Shown here: positions 50,198-58,720 of the stretch, in pieces
Layout of the letters: the number at the start of each line of letters is the position of its first letter
Position numbering within the stretch: position 1 is the first letter of the stretch
NCBI GenBank assembly: GCA_050950205.1
Contig: JBMNHF010000010.1
Location: 248,001-312,000, forward strand
From: WRAV01 sp050950205
Lineage (GTDB): Bacteria > Bacillota > Clostridia > Oscillospirales > Ruminococcaceae
DNA: 64,000 bases
Reading direction: 5' to 3'
Position numbers and translations under genes: made by a program
The notes under the pieces: model-generated
Seen by the model: only the letters and a program-made list of their open reading frames with translations
Told to the model about the DNA's origin: nothing
Database searches by the model: none

Positions 50198-51448
50198 ATG
50201 AACGCAGAAATTTTATGTGTGGGAACCGAGCTTTTGCTGGGGGAAATTGTAAACACCAACGCCGCCTATCTGGCCCGAGAGCTGGCTGCTCTGGGCATTG
50301 GCTGCTACTATCAGAGTGTGGTGGGGGACAACGCCAAACGCTTGGCCCAAAGCCTGCGCCTGGCTCTTTCCCGGGCGGATATGGTGATTACCACCGGAGG
50401 CCTTGGCCCCACCTACGACGATTTGACCAAGGAAACGGTGGCGGAGCACTTTGGGCTCCCCATGGAATTGCACCGCCCCTCTTTGGAAAAGATGGAGGCC
50501 ATCTTTAAAGGTCGGGGCAGAGTGTTTACCAAAAACAACGAAAAGCAGGCCTACTTTCCCAAAGGGTCCCACATTTTTGCCAACGATCAGGGCACCGCTC
50601 CCGGCTTGGCTCTGGAGCATCAGGGCAAAATTGTCATCATGCTGCCCGGGCCTCCCGGTGAGATGACGGCCATGTTTCAAAAGCAGGTGCGCCCCTATCT
50701 GGAAAGCCGCTCCAACCGGGTTCTGCGCTCCCACACCATTCATCTCTTCAACATTGGGGAGTCCACGGTGGAGGATAAGCTCCACCAGAGCATGCTGGAC
50801 CATCAAAATCCCACCATTGCCCCTTACGCCAAGCTGGGGGAGGTACAGCTGCGGGTAACTGCCTCCGCTGCCGACGAGAAGGAGGCAGAGGCCTTGATGC
50901 AGCCGGTGGTGGAGGAAATCTGCACCCTTTTTTCCGACTATGTTTACGGGGTGGATGTTCAGGATTTGCAGCACGCTTTGGTGGGCAGATTGACCGAGCT
51001 TGATAAAACCATTGCGGTGGCAGAAAGCTGTACCGGCGGCACCATCGCTTCCCGCCTGACCGAGATTCCGGGAGCCTCTCAGGTGTTTTTGTGCGGAGCG
51101 GTCACCTATTCCAACGAGAGCAAGGTGGCCATGCTGGGTGTTTCTCCCCAAACGCTGGAGGGGCACGGAGCTGTTTCCCGGCAGTGCGCTCTGGAAATGG
51201 CCCGGGGCATTCGCGCTGCTTCCGGCGCAAGCATTGGCCTTTCCACCACAGGCATTGCAGGCCCCGGAGGAGGCACTCCCCAAAAGCCGGTGGGGCTTGT
51301 CTATGTGGCGGCGGCAACCGAGACACAGGAAAAGGTGCTGGAACTTCACCTTTCCCGGGGATATGACAACCAGCGGGAACTCATCCGCAACTGGGCCAGT
51401 ATGTATGCTTTGCATCTGGTGCTGGAGCTCTGCAAGGAAGAGCAATAG
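50198..51448 (+). CDS. cinA: CinA-family protein (MoaB-like domain plus nicotinamide-nucleotide amidase)
   Basis: 416 residues from ATG 50198, after AAAGGAAG. The N-terminal MoCF/COG1058 domain has EILCVGTELLLGEIVNTNAAYLA and TTGGLGPTYDDLTKE. The C-terminal PncC domain (about 255-416) has AVAESCTGGTIASRLTEIPGASQVF and STTGIAGPGGGTPQKPVGLVYVA, the active site of NMN amidohydrolase. The protein recycles pyridine nucleotides (NMN deamidation, and ADP-ribose hydrolysis in some) and is named for competence induction in streptococci. Confidence 0.95.
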   Translation: MNAEILCVGTELLLGEIVNTNAAYLARELAALGIGCYYQSVVGDNAKRLAQSLRLALSRADMVITTGGLGPTYDDLTKETVAEHFGLPMELHRPSLEKMEAIFKGRGRVFTKNNEKQAYFPKGSHIFANDQGTAPGLALEHQGKIVIMLPGPPGEMTAMFQKQVRPYLESRSNRVLRSHTIHLFNIGESTVEDKLHQSMLDHQNPTIAPYAKLGEVQLRVTASAADEKEAEALMQPVVEEICTLFSDYVYGVDVQDLQHALVGRLTELDKTIAVAESCTGGTIASRLTEIPGASQVFLCGAVTYSNESKVAMLGVSPQTLEGHGAVSRQCALEMARGIRAASGASIGLSTTGIAGPGGGTPQKPVGLVYVAAATETQEKVLELHLSRGYDNQRELIRNWASMYALHLVLELCKEEQ

Positions 51449-51483
51449 GGGGCAGAAACCGCCCCTTCCTTTTAAGCGAGAAA

Positions 51484-51513
51484 AAGCGCCCTTTCCTCCG
51501 AAAGGGCGCTTGA
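51484..51513. terminator. Terminator between cinA and the thioesterase gene
   Basis: AAGCGCCCTTTC with GAAAGGGCGCTT (51484-51511), convergent position. Confidence 0.75.
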
Positions 51514-51553
51514 GCTTTGCAGCTTAGGAAAAACCTGCCTGTGGCTGAGAGCT

Positions 51554-51946
51554 TTACGTTGTGGTTTTAGCTGCCGTCTTTTCCAAAAAGCGGGCGCGGT
51601 CCACCACAACCCTTGTATGGGTTCCGGAGCCGATTTCCCCCGCCTCATCCCGGGCGGTGACGGAAAACTCCACCCGGCTTCCCCCCACTTTGGTGACGGT
51701 GGCCACAGCCTCTACCCGCATCCCCACAGGGGTGGCGCTGGTGTGGGCGATTTGCAGGCTGATGCCCACCGAGGTTTTCTCCGCCGGCAGAGCGGGGCGG
51801 AGGGCAGCGGCGGCAGCCTGCTCCATCAGCGCTGCCATCATAGGGGTGGAAAACACCTCCAGATCGCCGCTGCCCACAGCAGCAGCGGTGTGCCTTGGTT
51901 CCACAACAAGGGTAGCGGTCTGTGTCATGCCGATGGCCAGCTTCAT
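51554..51946 (-). CDS. Hotdog-fold thioesterase (FlK/YbgC-like)
   Basis: 130 residues from ATG 51946, 8 bases after AAAGGA. Single hotdog domain: the Val-Gly-Ser-Gly N-terminal helix start (VGSGDLEVFSTPMMAALMEQAA), then GISLQIAHTSATPVGMRVEAVATV and the long strand with EFSVTARDEAGEIGSGTHTRVVV. The Thr/Glu/His triad positions resemble those of fluoroacetyl-CoA thioesterase-like proteins, common in Clostridia as housekeeping acyl-CoA hydrolases. Substrate unknown. Confidence 0.88.
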   Translation of the reverse strand: MKLAIGMTQTATLVVEPRHTAAAVGSGDLEVFSTPMMAALMEQAAAAALRPALPAEKTSVGISLQIAHTSATPVGMRVEAVATVTKVGGSRVEFSVTARDEAGEIGSGTHTRVVVDRARFLEKTAAKTTT

Positions 51947-51992
51947 ATCCATGGTCCTTTCTATGGGTTGAGAGTTGAGCGGGAACCTTTGG

Positions 51993-52652
51993 CTAATTTG
52001 CCCGCACTACATCCTGAAAGAGGGCAACTTCCGCCGGGGGAATTTGTTTGTTTTTATGCAGAAAACCAAAGTACCACCGGCGATAGGTGCAGGTTTTTCG
52101 CAATTCATCCAGGAAGGCGTCCAATACGTTGACGTCGTGGTGGTGGGGGTGCAAAAATTCCATGATTTTGCGGCTGGGCTGATGGGTGATGATGTAGTCC
52201 ACCTTGTTGTCCCACTTGGCCAAATTTTGGCGGGCGTGTTCCAGCTCCTCAGGGGAGGGAAGCTCCCACTGGGCCCAAGGGGGCAGGAGGTCCGATTCCT
52301 CCTTGCGGGATCCACCCCCAAAGGCAAAGATGACCTTGCCTTCGATGGAGTAAATTTCTCCCCGCATCAGCTGGCGCAACCGTCCGGAAATTTCCCGGAC
52401 TTTGCCCCCGTTCCACTCAGCTTGGGGGTAGCGGCGCAGCAGCTCCAGATTGTCGTTGGGGCCCTCCACAAACAGGACATGGTATTTGCGTTTGCCAATC
52501 CATTTTAGGATGCGTTTTTCTTTGGGGGAATCGTCCCACACAAAGCCAAAGTCCCCGCAGACGATGAGGACATCGTTTTTTCGCAGGGCCCGCATGGGTT
52601 TGCTTTTAAAGCGGGTGAGATCCCCGTGCATATCTCCGGTTACGTAAATCAA
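51993..52652 (-). CDS. Calcineurin-like metallophosphoesterase
   Basis: 219 residues. Metal ligands of the family appear in order: GDMHGD, GDFGFVWDD, GPNDN (in place of GNHD), ITHQPS and FGFLHKNK near the end. The departure from GNHD to GPND is notable but the Asn is kept. Targets range from phosphoproteins to cyclic nucleotides; no specific guess is supported. Monocistronic and divergent from dacF. Confidence 0.88.
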   Translation of the reverse strand: MIYVTGDMHGDLTRFKSKPMRALRKNDVLIVCGDFGFVWDDSPKEKRILKWIGKRKYHVLFVEGPNDNLELLRRYPQAEWNGGKVREISGRLRQLMRGEIYSIEGKVIFAFGGGSRKEESDLLPPWAQWELPSPEELEHARQNLAKWDNKVDYIITHQPSRKIMEFLHPHHHDVNVLDAFLDELRKTCTYRRWYFGFLHKNKQIPPAEVALFQDVVRAN

Positions 52653-52702
52653 AAGGCCCGCTCCCTTCGCGGAAAATTCACAATGATAACTCTCCCCGAT
52701 AT

Positions 52703-52731
52703 TTGATTGGCGGGGTGATTTCTGGTATACT
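52703..52731 (+). promoter_or_regulatory. Promoter of the carboxypeptidase operon
   Basis: TTGATT (52703-52708), 17 bases, TATACT (52726-52731), then AGGGGGAGAAAG before the ATG. Confidence 0.7.
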
Positions 52732-52784
52732 ATGTAACAATAAATCCAATCTCTACTATAACCGAACAGGGGGAGAAAGTCAAA

Positions 52785-54152
52785 ATGAAAAGACTGTTTG
52801 CCGTGGTGGTAGTTCTTTTGTTAGCACTACCTGCCTTACCGGCTTATGCCGCCCCCAATCATCAGCCGGATTTTGAGCCCTCCAGCGAGTTTATCTACCT
52901 TTACAATATGGACACACAAGATGTGATTTATGAGAAAAATGCGGACAAGCCTGCCTACCCCGCCTCCCTGGTCAAGATTATGACCTGTATTCTGGCGCTG
53001 GAAAATACGCCCGACCTTGGGGTGCCTGTTGTCTACCCCAACTATGTGCAGGATTACCTGTACAACTACGGGCGCAACTTTGGCAGCGTCAGCTTGGCGG
53101 GGATGTACGCCGGGGAAGAAATGCCTATGAGGGAGCTGTTATACGGCATGATGCTCCGCTCCGGCAACGAGGTGGCCATGACCATAGCCAACCATGTGGC
53201 AGGAGGGGGCAACGACCCTTCCAATCAGACCAAGTTTGTGGAGATGATGAACAAGCGCGCCAAAGAACTGGGCGCTACCAACACCAATTTTGTCAACCCC
53301 AACGGCCTGTTCGATCCTCAGCAAGTGACCACCGCAAGGGATATGGCCACCATCGCCCGTCATGCCCTGAGCTTGCCGGGGTTTATGGAAATTGTGTCCA
53401 CCTACAGTTATTCGGCAGCCCCCACCAACAAAAATCCCGAGGGGCTGGATTGGTCCACCACCATTCAGATGCAGGTGCCGGGCACCACTTACTATTACCC
53501 CTACCTCAAAGGAGTAAAAAGCGGCACTTTGCCTCAGGCAGGGCGGTGCTTGATTTCCACCGCCACCAAGGACGGCTTTACCTATCTGCTGGTTACCATG
53601 GGGGCCCCTTATCTGGATGCCAGCGGCAAGGTGTTGGAAGGCCGCGCCGATTATGAGGACCATCGGCGCATCTACGATTGGGTCTTTGATTCCTTTAAAG
53701 TGAAGATGCTGGTAGCCAAAAACCGGGCACTGGCGGAGGTTCCTTTGCGGCTCAATACCGAAAAGGATCACATACAACTGGTTACGGCGGACAACTTCAC
53801 CTACCTGGTGCCCAAGGATTTGGATCCCGCTACCGGCGTGGTGATGAATTTTGAGGTGCCGGAGGTGGTGGATGCTCCCGTCACCAAGGGGGACGCCATC
53901 GGTTGGGTCAGTCTGGTGCTCTACAACGAGGAAGTGGGCAGGGTACAGCTGTTGGCCGCCGAATCGGTGGAAGCCTCCCGCATTTTGGTAATTTTGGAGC
54001 AGGTCAAGGCGGTGGTGGCCTCCTTCTGGTTTAAGTTTGCCGTCATCTTTGTGGTGCTGCTCATTGTGCTGTATATCTTTTTGATGATTGCCCGCAACCG
54101 CAACCGCCGAAACCGCAGCAAGAGCCTTTACAAGCCCAAACGAAGGATATAA
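52785..54152 (+). CDS. D-alanyl-D-alanine carboxypeptidase (class C-type PBP, DacF-like)
   Basis: 455 residues. Signal peptide to about A23. Penicillin-binding motifs: S61-L-V-K64, S126-G-N128 and K245-S-G247-T. The carboxypeptidase domain ends near 300; a PBP5-like beta domain follows, then a C-terminal membrane helix (about 415-440) with a very basic cytoplasmic tail (RNRNRRNRSK). It trims the terminal D-Ala from peptidoglycan stem peptides. A true transmembrane helix replaces the amphipathic anchor of classical PBP5. A vegetative (DacA) or sporulation (DacF/DacB) role cannot be decided. Confidence 0.93.
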   Translation: MKRLFAVVVVLLLALPALPAYAAPNHQPDFEPSSEFIYLYNMDTQDVIYEKNADKPAYPASLVKIMTCILALENTPDLGVPVVYPNYVQDYLYNYGRNFGSVSLAGMYAGEEMPMRELLYGMMLRSGNEVAMTIANHVAGGGNDPSNQTKFVEMMNKRAKELGATNTNFVNPNGLFDPQQVTTARDMATIARHALSLPGFMEIVSTYSYSAAPTNKNPEGLDWSTTIQMQVPGTTYYYPYLKGVKSGTLPQAGRCLISTATKDGFTYLLVTMGAPYLDASGKVLEGRADYEDHRRIYDWVFDSFKVKMLVAKNRALAEVPLRLNTEKDHIQLVTADNFTYLVPKDLDPATGVVMNFEVPEVVDAPVTKGDAIGWVSLVLYNEEVGRVQLLAAESVEASRILVILEQVKAVVASFWFKFAVIFVVLLIVLYIFLMIARNRNRRNRSKSLYKPKRRI

Positions 54153-54170
54153 CAAGGAGGCAACCTCATT

Positions 54171-56270
54171 TTGAATTTGGAAATATTGGCGCCGGCCGGC
54201 GGCCCGGAAAGTCTTACCGCGGCAGTCCGAAGCGGCGCCGATGCCGTTTATTTGGGAGCAGCCGGGCTACTCAACGCAAGGCGCAGTGCCCAAGGCTTTG
54301 ACCAGGAGCAGCTGGCCCAGGCGATAGCCTACTGCCATGGCCGGGGGGTCAAGGTGTACCTTACCCTCAACACCCTCATTCGTCAGGAAGAAGAGGCGTT
54401 GCTCCTTGGTGCACTGGAAACCGCCTGTGCCTTGGGGGTGGACGCCGTGCTGGTACAGGATTTGGCGGTGGCTGCCTCCATCCAGGCGGGATGTCCCCAG
54501 CTTCCTCTCCACGCCTCCACCCAGATGAGCATCACCGGGGTAGCAGGGGCCAAGCAGTTGGAGGAGATGGGGTTTGACCGGGTGGTTCTGGCCCGGGAAT
54601 TGACCCTGGAAGAAATCGCCGCCATCCGCCGGGAAACCTCCCTGGAGCTGGAGGTGTTTGTCCACGGGGCGCTGTGCATGAGCGTTTCGGGACAGTGCTA
54701 CCTCTCCTCGGTGATCGGTGGGCGCAGCGGAAACCGGGGGCTTTGCGCCCAACCCTGCCGCCTGCCCTTTGCAGGGGGCAGGAGTAGCCATGCCCTTTCT
54801 CTCAAGGACCTCTCTCTGCTGGACCGGCTGGAGGAGCTGGAACAGGCAGGGGTGTGCTGCGTCAAAATTGAAGGGCGGATGAAGCGGCCGGAATATGTGG
54901 CGGCGGCAGTCTCCGCCTGTGTGGCCGCCCGAAACAAAGCCTATTACAACAAAGAGGATTTGGCTGCGGTCTTTTCCCGCAGCGGCTTTACCGAAGGATA
55001 TCTTACAGGGCAGCGGGACGCTTCCATGTACGGCATCCGTCAAAAAGAGGATGTCACCGCCGCTACTTCTTCGCTGCTCAAAGGCTATCAGGCCCTTTAC
55101 CGCCAAGAGGTGCAGAGGGTGCCCATCACCTTTGAGTTTACCATGAAGGCGGGGCAGCCCTCCTCCCTTACAGTGCGGGATAGACAGGGCAGGGAAGTGA
55201 CGGTGACGGGGGAGGAGCCTCAAAAAGCTCTGACCGCCCCCACCGACGAGGGGAGAGCCAAGGCCGCCCTGACCAAAACGGGAGGGACCCCCTTTGTGGT
55301 GGAGGAGATCCAATGCCGGTTGGATCCGGATTGGATGCTGCCCGCCTCCGCCCTGAATGCCCTGCGGAGGCAAGCGTTGGAAGAACTGCTAACCTTGCGG
55401 GAAACCCTTCACCCCGTTGCCTGGAACCGAAAGGCAGCGCAAAAGGTGTGGGAGCCTTCGGCCGTTCCACAACCTCCCAAGGAGCCGGAGCAGCGCATTC
55501 GCCTGGGCCGGGCGGACCAACTTCCCGTTGCCGCCGCCACCAATGCCCAACTGCTGATATTGCCCCTCCACCTATGGGAGGAAGCGGATGCTGCCCTCAT
55601 TGGGGAAAACCTCCATCGAATGGCGGTGGAACTGCCCCGCTGCACCTTTGGCGCCGACGGGTTGCTGCCCGCTCAGCTGGAGAACATCCGCCGGACAGGG
55701 GTCTGCCACGGGGTGGTGGGCTCTTTGGGGGCCCTTCGGCAGGCAAAAGAATGGGGCTTTACCCTGCATGGGGATGGGTTCCTCAACATCTTTAACACCC
55801 CGGCGCTGGAGGAATACCGACGTTTGGGCCTTGCCGACGCTACCTTGAGCTTTGAGCTAACCTTGGCCGAAGCGAAGGCAGTTCAGGGGAATCTGCCCAA
55901 AGGGCTGCTGGCTTATGGCTATTTGCCCTTGATGGCGCTGCGCAACTGCCCTGCCAAGGCTCACGGCCTAAGTTGCAAGGGCAGGGGCTGCGGCTATCCA
56001 TCCCTCACCGATCGGATGGACAAGGAGTTCTTTCTGGATTGTGACGGCAGGATTTCCACCCTCTACAACTGCGTGCCCCTCTGGATGGGGGATCGGCTTT
56101 CCGAGCTGCGAGGCCTTGACTTTTACACCATTTATTTAACCCGGGAAACTCCGGCAGAAACCCACCAGGTGCTAAAGGGCTTTGACAAGGAAGAAAAGCC
56201 CCCAATGTCCCACACCCGGGGCCTATACTACCGGGGAGAGGTTCTTCCCCCAAAAAGGAGCAAACCATGA
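54171..56270 (+). CDS. U32-family peptidase (large form)
   Basis: 699 residues from TTG 54171, 10 bases after AAGGAGG. An N-terminal TIM-barrel-like domain starts LEILAPAGGPESLTAAVRSGADAVYLG. The U32 signature is EVFVHGALCMSVSGQCYLSS, with CAQPCRLPF and CCVKIEGRMKRPEYV following. A C-terminal domain of unknown role (about 400-699) contains Cys-rich CPAKAHGLSCKGRGCGYPSL. U32 proteins include collagenase-like peptidases and RlhA/TrhP-type RNA hydroxylation factors; the long clostridial form is closer in layout to RlhA. Overlaps dut by 4 bases. Confidence 0.9.
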   Translation: MNLEILAPAGGPESLTAAVRSGADAVYLGAAGLLNARRSAQGFDQEQLAQAIAYCHGRGVKVYLTLNTLIRQEEEALLLGALETACALGVDAVLVQDLAVAASIQAGCPQLPLHASTQMSITGVAGAKQLEEMGFDRVVLARELTLEEIAAIRRETSLELEVFVHGALCMSVSGQCYLSSVIGGRSGNRGLCAQPCRLPFAGGRSSHALSLKDLSLLDRLEELEQAGVCCVKIEGRMKRPEYVAAAVSACVAARNKAYYNKEDLAAVFSRSGFTEGYLTGQRDASMYGIRQKEDVTAATSSLLKGYQALYRQEVQRVPITFEFTMKAGQPSSLTVRDRQGREVTVTGEEPQKALTAPTDEGRAKAALTKTGGTPFVVEEIQCRLDPDWMLPASALNALRRQALEELLTLRETLHPVAWNRKAAQKVWEPSAVPQPPKEPEQRIRLGRADQLPVAAATNAQLLILPLHLWEEADAALIGENLHRMAVELPRCTFGADGLLPAQLENIRRTGVCHGVVGSLGALRQAKEWGFTLHGDGFLNIFNTPALEEYRRLGLADATLSFELTLAEAKAVQGNLPKGLLAYGYLPLMALRNCPAKAHGLSCKGRGCGYPSLTDRMDKEFFLDCDGRISTLYNCVPLWMGDRLSELRGLDFYTIYLTRETPAETHQVLKGFDKEEKPPMSHTRGLYYRGEVLPPKRSKP

Positions 56271-56704
56271 AAGAGCTAAAGGTAAAAAAGCTGTACCCTT
56301 ACGCAAAACTGCCGCAACGAGCCACCCCCACCAGCGCAGGGGCCGACCTTTGCGCCTGCCTGACCGAGCCGCTGCTGCTGCCTGCCAAGGGGCGGGCTAC
56401 GGTGCCCACCGGCGTGGCGGTGGAGATCCAACCGGGATGGGCGGGCTTTGTTTTTGGGCGCAGCGGCCTTGGCATCCGTCATGGCATTGTTCCCGCCAAC
56501 GCCGTGGGAGTGATTGACGCCGACTACCGGGGCGAAATTTTGGTGGGTCTGGTCAATCACGGAGAAGAGGACTACACCATCCAACCGGGGGAGCGAATTG
56601 CCCAGCTGGTGCTTCTGCCGGTGGCTCTGGCAAACATTGTGGAGGTGGAGGGCCTTTCCGAGACAGAACGGGGCGAAAAAGGGTTTGGCTCCACCGGAAA
56701 ATAA
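56267..56704 (+). CDS. dut: Deoxyuridine 5'-triphosphate nucleotidohydrolase
   Basis: 145 residues. All five trimeric-dUTPase motifs are seen: SAGADLCACL, GRSGLGIRHG, GVIDADYRGEI (catalytic Asp), the RIAQLV block, and RGEKGFGSTGK (motif V with the Gly-rich C-terminus). It hydrolyses dUTP to dUMP, preventing uracil in DNA and feeding dTMP. ATG overlaps the TGA of the U32 gene. Confidence 0.95.
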   Translation: MKELKVKKLYPYAKLPQRATPTSAGADLCACLTEPLLLPAKGRATVPTGVAVEIQPGWAGFVFGRSGLGIRHGIVPANAVGVIDADYRGEILVGLVNHGEEDYTIQPGERIAQLVLLPVALANIVEVEGLSETERGEKGFGSTGK

Positions 56705-56773
56705 CCCCAAGTCTGCACAACCTTTTCACTTAACCTTTTAAAGATAATTTTATTATCCAAAGGGGAAATTTTT

Positions 56774-57322
56774 ATGCTGATATTGGCCTCTGGTTCCCCC
56801 CGGCGCAGGGAGCTGCTGGAGTATATTTCTTCCGACTTTGCCATCATCACCAAACCCACCGACGAGAGCTTTCCCACCGGGGTTCCTCCCCGCCGGGGAG
56901 CGGAGCTGCTGGCTTTGCGCAAAGCCCGGGCGGTGGCGGAGCAGTACCCCTGCGATGTGGTGATTGGGGCGGACACCATTGTGGTGTTGGAGGGAGAAAT
57001 TTTTGGAAAGCCTCAGGATGCAGCCGACGCCACCCGAATGCTGCAGGCGCTATCGGGGCGGGAGCATACCGTTTATACGGGAGTGGCGGTACTTTCCTCC
57101 CAAGGGGAACAGGTTTTTTCGGAGGGGACACAGGTGCGGTTTCTTCCCCTTTCCCCGGAAGAAATAAAAGCCTATGTGGACAGCGGAGAGCCCATGGATA
57201 AGGCGGGAGCCTATGGCATTCAGGGGAAGGGAGCTCTGCTGGTGGAAGGAATTACCGGAGATTTTTACAATGTGATGGGCCTGCCGGTCTGCCGGTTGGG
57301 AAGGGTTTTGTCGGCCCTTTAA
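56774..57322 (+). CDS. maf: Maf-family nucleotide pyrophosphatase
   Basis: 182 residues. ILASGSPRRRELL at the N-terminus, ADTIVVLEG with the catalytic Asp, GREHTVYTGVAVL and GAYGIQGKGALLVEGITGDFYNVMGLP identify the family, which hydrolyses dTTP/UTP or modified nucleotides (house-cleaning). It follows dut by 69 bases, giving a small nucleotide-sanitation pair. AAAGGGGA lies before the ATG. Confidence 0.94.
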   Translation: MLILASGSPRRRELLEYISSDFAIITKPTDESFPTGVPPRRGAELLALRKARAVAEQYPCDVVIGADTIVVLEGEIFGKPQDAADATRMLQALSGREHTVYTGVAVLSSQGEQVFSEGTQVRFLPLSPEEIKAYVDSGEPMDKAGAYGIQGKGALLVEGITGDFYNVMGLPVCRLGRVLSAL

Positions 57323-57329
57323 CGCTATA

Positions 57330-57369
57330 AAAACAGCCTTTGCCCTAATTTGCGGCAAAGGCTGTTTTG
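57330..57369. terminator. Bidirectional terminator between maf and the LacI-type gene
   Basis: AAAACAGCCTTTGCC (57330-57344) pairs with GGCAAAGGCTGTTTT (57354-57368). Confidence 0.88.
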
Positions 57370-57384
57370 ATGCTATGCAGGCTT

Positions 57385-58389
57385 TCAGGCGGAGGTGCGC
57401 TCAATCATTTTGGTTTTGAGCAGCACATAGCCGCCACTGGTTTCCTGTCCTGTAAATTTGCGGTGCAGGTAATTCTGGGTGTATTCCACCATTTCGTTGA
57501 CCGGCTGGGAAACCGAGGTGAGCTGGTAACTGCTCCACTGGGCCTGCTCCAGGCTGTCAAAGCCCACAAAGGCAATGTCCTGGGGCACTTGAAGCCCCAG
57601 CTTATGGCGGGCTACATCCATGGCGCCAAAGGCCATTAAATCATTGGCGCAAAAGATGGCCCGGGGCAGCTTGCCCTGACGGAAAATTTGCATCAGAGCC
57701 TTGGCGCCGGAACTGTAGCTGTAATCGCCGCTGGCCACCGCAATTTTATGAAATCCATGGCGGGCCAGGGTGTCCGCAAAACCCTTGTGGCGGAAGACAC
57801 TGGTCTGGCGGGAGGGCTTTCCGGAAATAAAGCCAAAGCTGTCGTATCCCTTGGCAACCAGATAATCGGCCACCATGGATCCTGCGTCCACATTGTCGGA
57901 GCAGACAGAAAAGAAGTATCGGCTGTCGTACTGGCAATTAAAGAGAACAAGGGGAACCTTAACCCGGGAAAATTTGTCGCTCATCCGCACGGAAAGAGCT
58001 GCAGACAGCACAATGACTGCGTCCACATTGTACTGCAACACCCGATAGAGAATATCGTCCAGATCCTGTTCATAGGGAGATTCCACAAACAGCAGCTGCT
58101 TGCCCATGGCGGACACCATCTCCGAAAGGCGGATGAGAAGGGTTTGATAAAAAGGGTTGACAAAGTTGAGAGAGACCACCGCAATCAAATTGGTTTCCCG
58201 GCCGCCCAAGCCTTTGGAAGCGGTAACCGGCTTGTACCCCAGCTCCTTTGCGGCAGCCATGACCTTTTCTACCGTGTCGTCCCGGACGTAGTCCCGCCGG
58301 CTGAACACCCGGGATACCGTTGCTTGGGAGACTCCCGCCAGATTGGCGACATCCTTGGAGGTGACCGACTTTTTATTGCTCTGGCTCAT
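57385..58389 (-). CDS. LacI-family transcriptional regulator
   Basis: 334 residues from ATG 58389. The helix-turn-helix and hinge at 8-58 (TSKDVANLAGVSQATVSRVFSRRDYVRDDTVEKV) are canonical. The type 1 periplasmic-binding-like effector domain follows, with AVVSLNFVNPFYQTLLIRL, GFISGKPSRQTSVFRHKGF and IFCANDLMAFGAMDVARH. It would repress or activate a sugar gene in response to a ligand, but no sugar genes are adjacent; the target is probably elsewhere. The 331-base gap to tex holds a possible TACAAT -10 at 58653 and nothing else I recognise. Confidence 0.92.
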   Translation of the reverse strand: MSQSNKKSVTSKDVANLAGVSQATVSRVFSRRDYVRDDTVEKVMAAAKELGYKPVTASKGLGGRETNLIAVVSLNFVNPFYQTLLIRLSEMVSAMGKQLLFVESPYEQDLDDILYRVLQYNVDAVIVLSAALSVRMSDKFSRVKVPLVLFNCQYDSRYFFSVCSDNVDAGSMVADYLVAKGYDSFGFISGKPSRQTSVFRHKGFADTLARHGFHKIAVASGDYSYSSGAKALMQIFRQGKLPRAIFCANDLMAFGAMDVARHKLGLQVPQDIAFVGFDSLEQAQWSSYQLTSVSQPVNEMVEYTQNYLHRKFTGQETSGGYVLLKTKMIERTSA

Positions 58390-58720
58390 AGGCTCCATCC
58401 CTTCTTTTTCACTGCCCATCCATCAAATACTCAAATAATGGTTGACAGTTCTCATTTTATCAGATATCCCATCGGGATTCAAGGCGCTGACATTCCCAAA
58501 CCGTCAAGGCGAAGGGTTCATTGCTTTTTCCAGGCATCGGGACCGCTGCAGCCAACCGAATACGCTACAAGGAGCAGGAAAAGAAAACAGGGCATTTTTT
58601 CAAACCGGTGGGATCTTGCGCAAAAATACTTTCCCCTTGGCCTTTCCTGTGATACAATCAAAGATGGAATCTTGCGCTGTTTTCAAGGGACAGTGCAACT
58701 TAAAGCAAAGGATGTATGGC